Source: an uncultured Clostridia bacterium
GTDB lineage: Bacteria > Bacillota > Clostridia > TANB77 > CAG-508
Direction: 5' to 3'
DNA length: 24,169 bases
NCBI GenBank assembly: GCA_949045875.1
Contig: CARPYP010000027.1
Span: 1-24,169, forward strand
In this document: positions 23,339 through 24,169 of the stretch, one piece after another
How positions within the stretch are numbered: the stretch's first letter is position 1
Layout of the letters: each line of letters starts with the position of its first letter
Translations under genes and position numbers: made by a program
Notes under the pieces: generated by a model
What the model saw: only the letters and a program-made list of their open reading frames with translations
Database searches by the model: none
What the model was told of the DNA's origin: nothing

Positions 23339-24169
23339 TTATCTATCTTCTATAATTTTCTCATTAAATCTTTCTAAAAATTCTTTTGAATTTTTCCAAG
23401 TTAAACTTCCATCTTCTTTTGTAAAATTATATCCAGACAGTTCATATAATGCGTAGCTACATATATATTCATATAATCCAGCCTTTTCACTTTTATATAT
23501 AATAAAATATAGTGGTTTCATAGCAGGAGTTCCAATATTTAATACATTCTTATATTGTTCTTTTTTGAAAATTCTTGTCCAACCTTCTTCTAATAATATA
23601 TTTGGATTTTCTCTTTCTTCTTTTGTTTGTTCTTCAATCATTGATTGAATTTCTGTTGCAATCAATTTTAAAATTTCTTGGTCTACATTTTCAAAAAGCA
23701 TTTCCTCGTTAACTCCATCAGCTGTAATTTCTTCCCAAGTAATTTCTTTAGGACTATTATTTTCATCATTATTATATTTATCTATTATTTTTAAAATTGT
23801 ATCTAAATCTTCTTGCGTGATTTTTGCTTGTTTAATTCCTTTTTGTATTTCTTTGCAACTCTCTTTAAGATAATATACTTCATCGTTCATTGTTATTTTG
23901 TGAGTATTTATTCCATTACATATTTCTCCATTATATTTTGAATTTAATAATATATTTTCTATAATTCCTATGTCTTTTATATCTGTAATAGTAATTGTTT
24001 GTCCTTCATATTCAATTTCAATAATATCAGCTTTTGGTAATTCATATTTCATAAACCAATTTCCCATTTTTACACCAATATTACTTTCATAAGACTCTTT
24101 TGGAGATACTCCAACATAACGAACTACTTTATATCCTAATCCCCAATAAGTTACTTTACTTCCATCATT
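23339..24169 (-). CDS. Unrecognised protein, C-terminal part (runs off the right edge)
   Basis: The frame is open through base 24169, giving at least 276 residues; an internal ATG at 24067 is not the start. Two regions can be distinguished. Residues 1 to about 145 begin NDGSKVTYWGLGYKVVRYVG and contain a cysteine pair (EICNGI and YLKESCKEI). After an Asn/Asp-rich linker, the second half (from about ITWEEITADGVNEEML) is a soluble, aromatic-rich domain with GTPAMKPLYFIIYKSEKAGLYEYICSYALYELSGY. No transmembrane segment is present in the visible part. I do not assign a family or function. It ends in a strong terminator, so it is probably not cotranscribed with the ECF sigma genes beside it. Confidence 0.75.
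   Translation of the reverse strand, partial: NDGSKVTYWGLGYKVVRYVGVSPKESYESNIGVKMGNWFMKYELPKADIIEIEYEGQTITITDIKDIGIIENILLNSKYNGEICNGINTHKITMNDEVYYLKESCKEIQKGIKQAKITQEDLDTILKIIDKYNNDENNSPKEITWEEITADGVNEEMLFENVDQEILKLIATEIQSMIEEQTKEERENPNILLEEGWTRIFKKEQYKNVLNIGTPAMKPLYFIIYKSEKAGLYEYICSYALYELSGYNFTKEDGSLTWKNSKEFLERFNEKIIEDR

Overview
The window looks like chromosomal DNA of a very AT-rich Gram-positive bacterium, most likely a low-GC Clostridia-type Firmicute. The evidence is strong AGGAGG-type ribosome binding sites, clostridial-style RpoB and RpoC, BspA/CnaB/DUF11 surface-protein architecture, and U-tract hairpin terminators. No species can be named from the sequence alone. Every convincing gene lies on the minus strand, so transcription runs from high to low coordinates. 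No tRNA, rRNA or CRISPR array was seen.

Layout in transcription order. 24169-23339: 3' part of an unrecognised protein, ending at a good terminator. 23261-21848: an ECF sigma factor with a plausible self-recognised promoter, its membrane anti-sigma partner and a terminator. 21822-19355: an accessory patch with a tyrosine recombinase, a RhuM-Fic protein with its own promoter, and a broken GNAT acetyltransferase. 19374-16150: an envelope/lipid-flavoured group of a polysaccharide deacetylase, then a probable operon of alpha/beta hydrolase, permuted papain-like hydrolase and TVP38/DedA-like membrane protein. 16011-14953: a nitronate-monooxygenase-family flavoprotein. 14822-11652: a three-gene ABC exporter operon of the GldA/GldF/GldG type. 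11549-10550: a YkvI-like transporter split by a one-base frameshift. 10319-5709: a 1536-residue mosaic surface protein. 5640-1: rpoB and the start of rpoC.

The most interesting part is the rpoBC locus. It does not follow rplJ-rplL but has its own strong promoter (TTGACA-N18-TATACT). About 335 nt of leader separate the predicted start site from the rpoB start codon, and this leader can fold into a branched element plus two long hairpins. The 263-bp rpoB-rpoC gap carries a further ~120-nt long imperfect hairpin. RpoB ends in a very acidic tail of roughly 60 residues. Together these suggest post-transcriptional control of RNA polymerase synthesis that I do not recognise as a named leader family.

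Two otherwise intact genes (YkvI-like transporter, ECF sigma) each carry an apparent single-base insertion at a CGG trinucleotide. These could be real mutations or sequencing/assembly errors and should be checked in reads before any biology is built on them.
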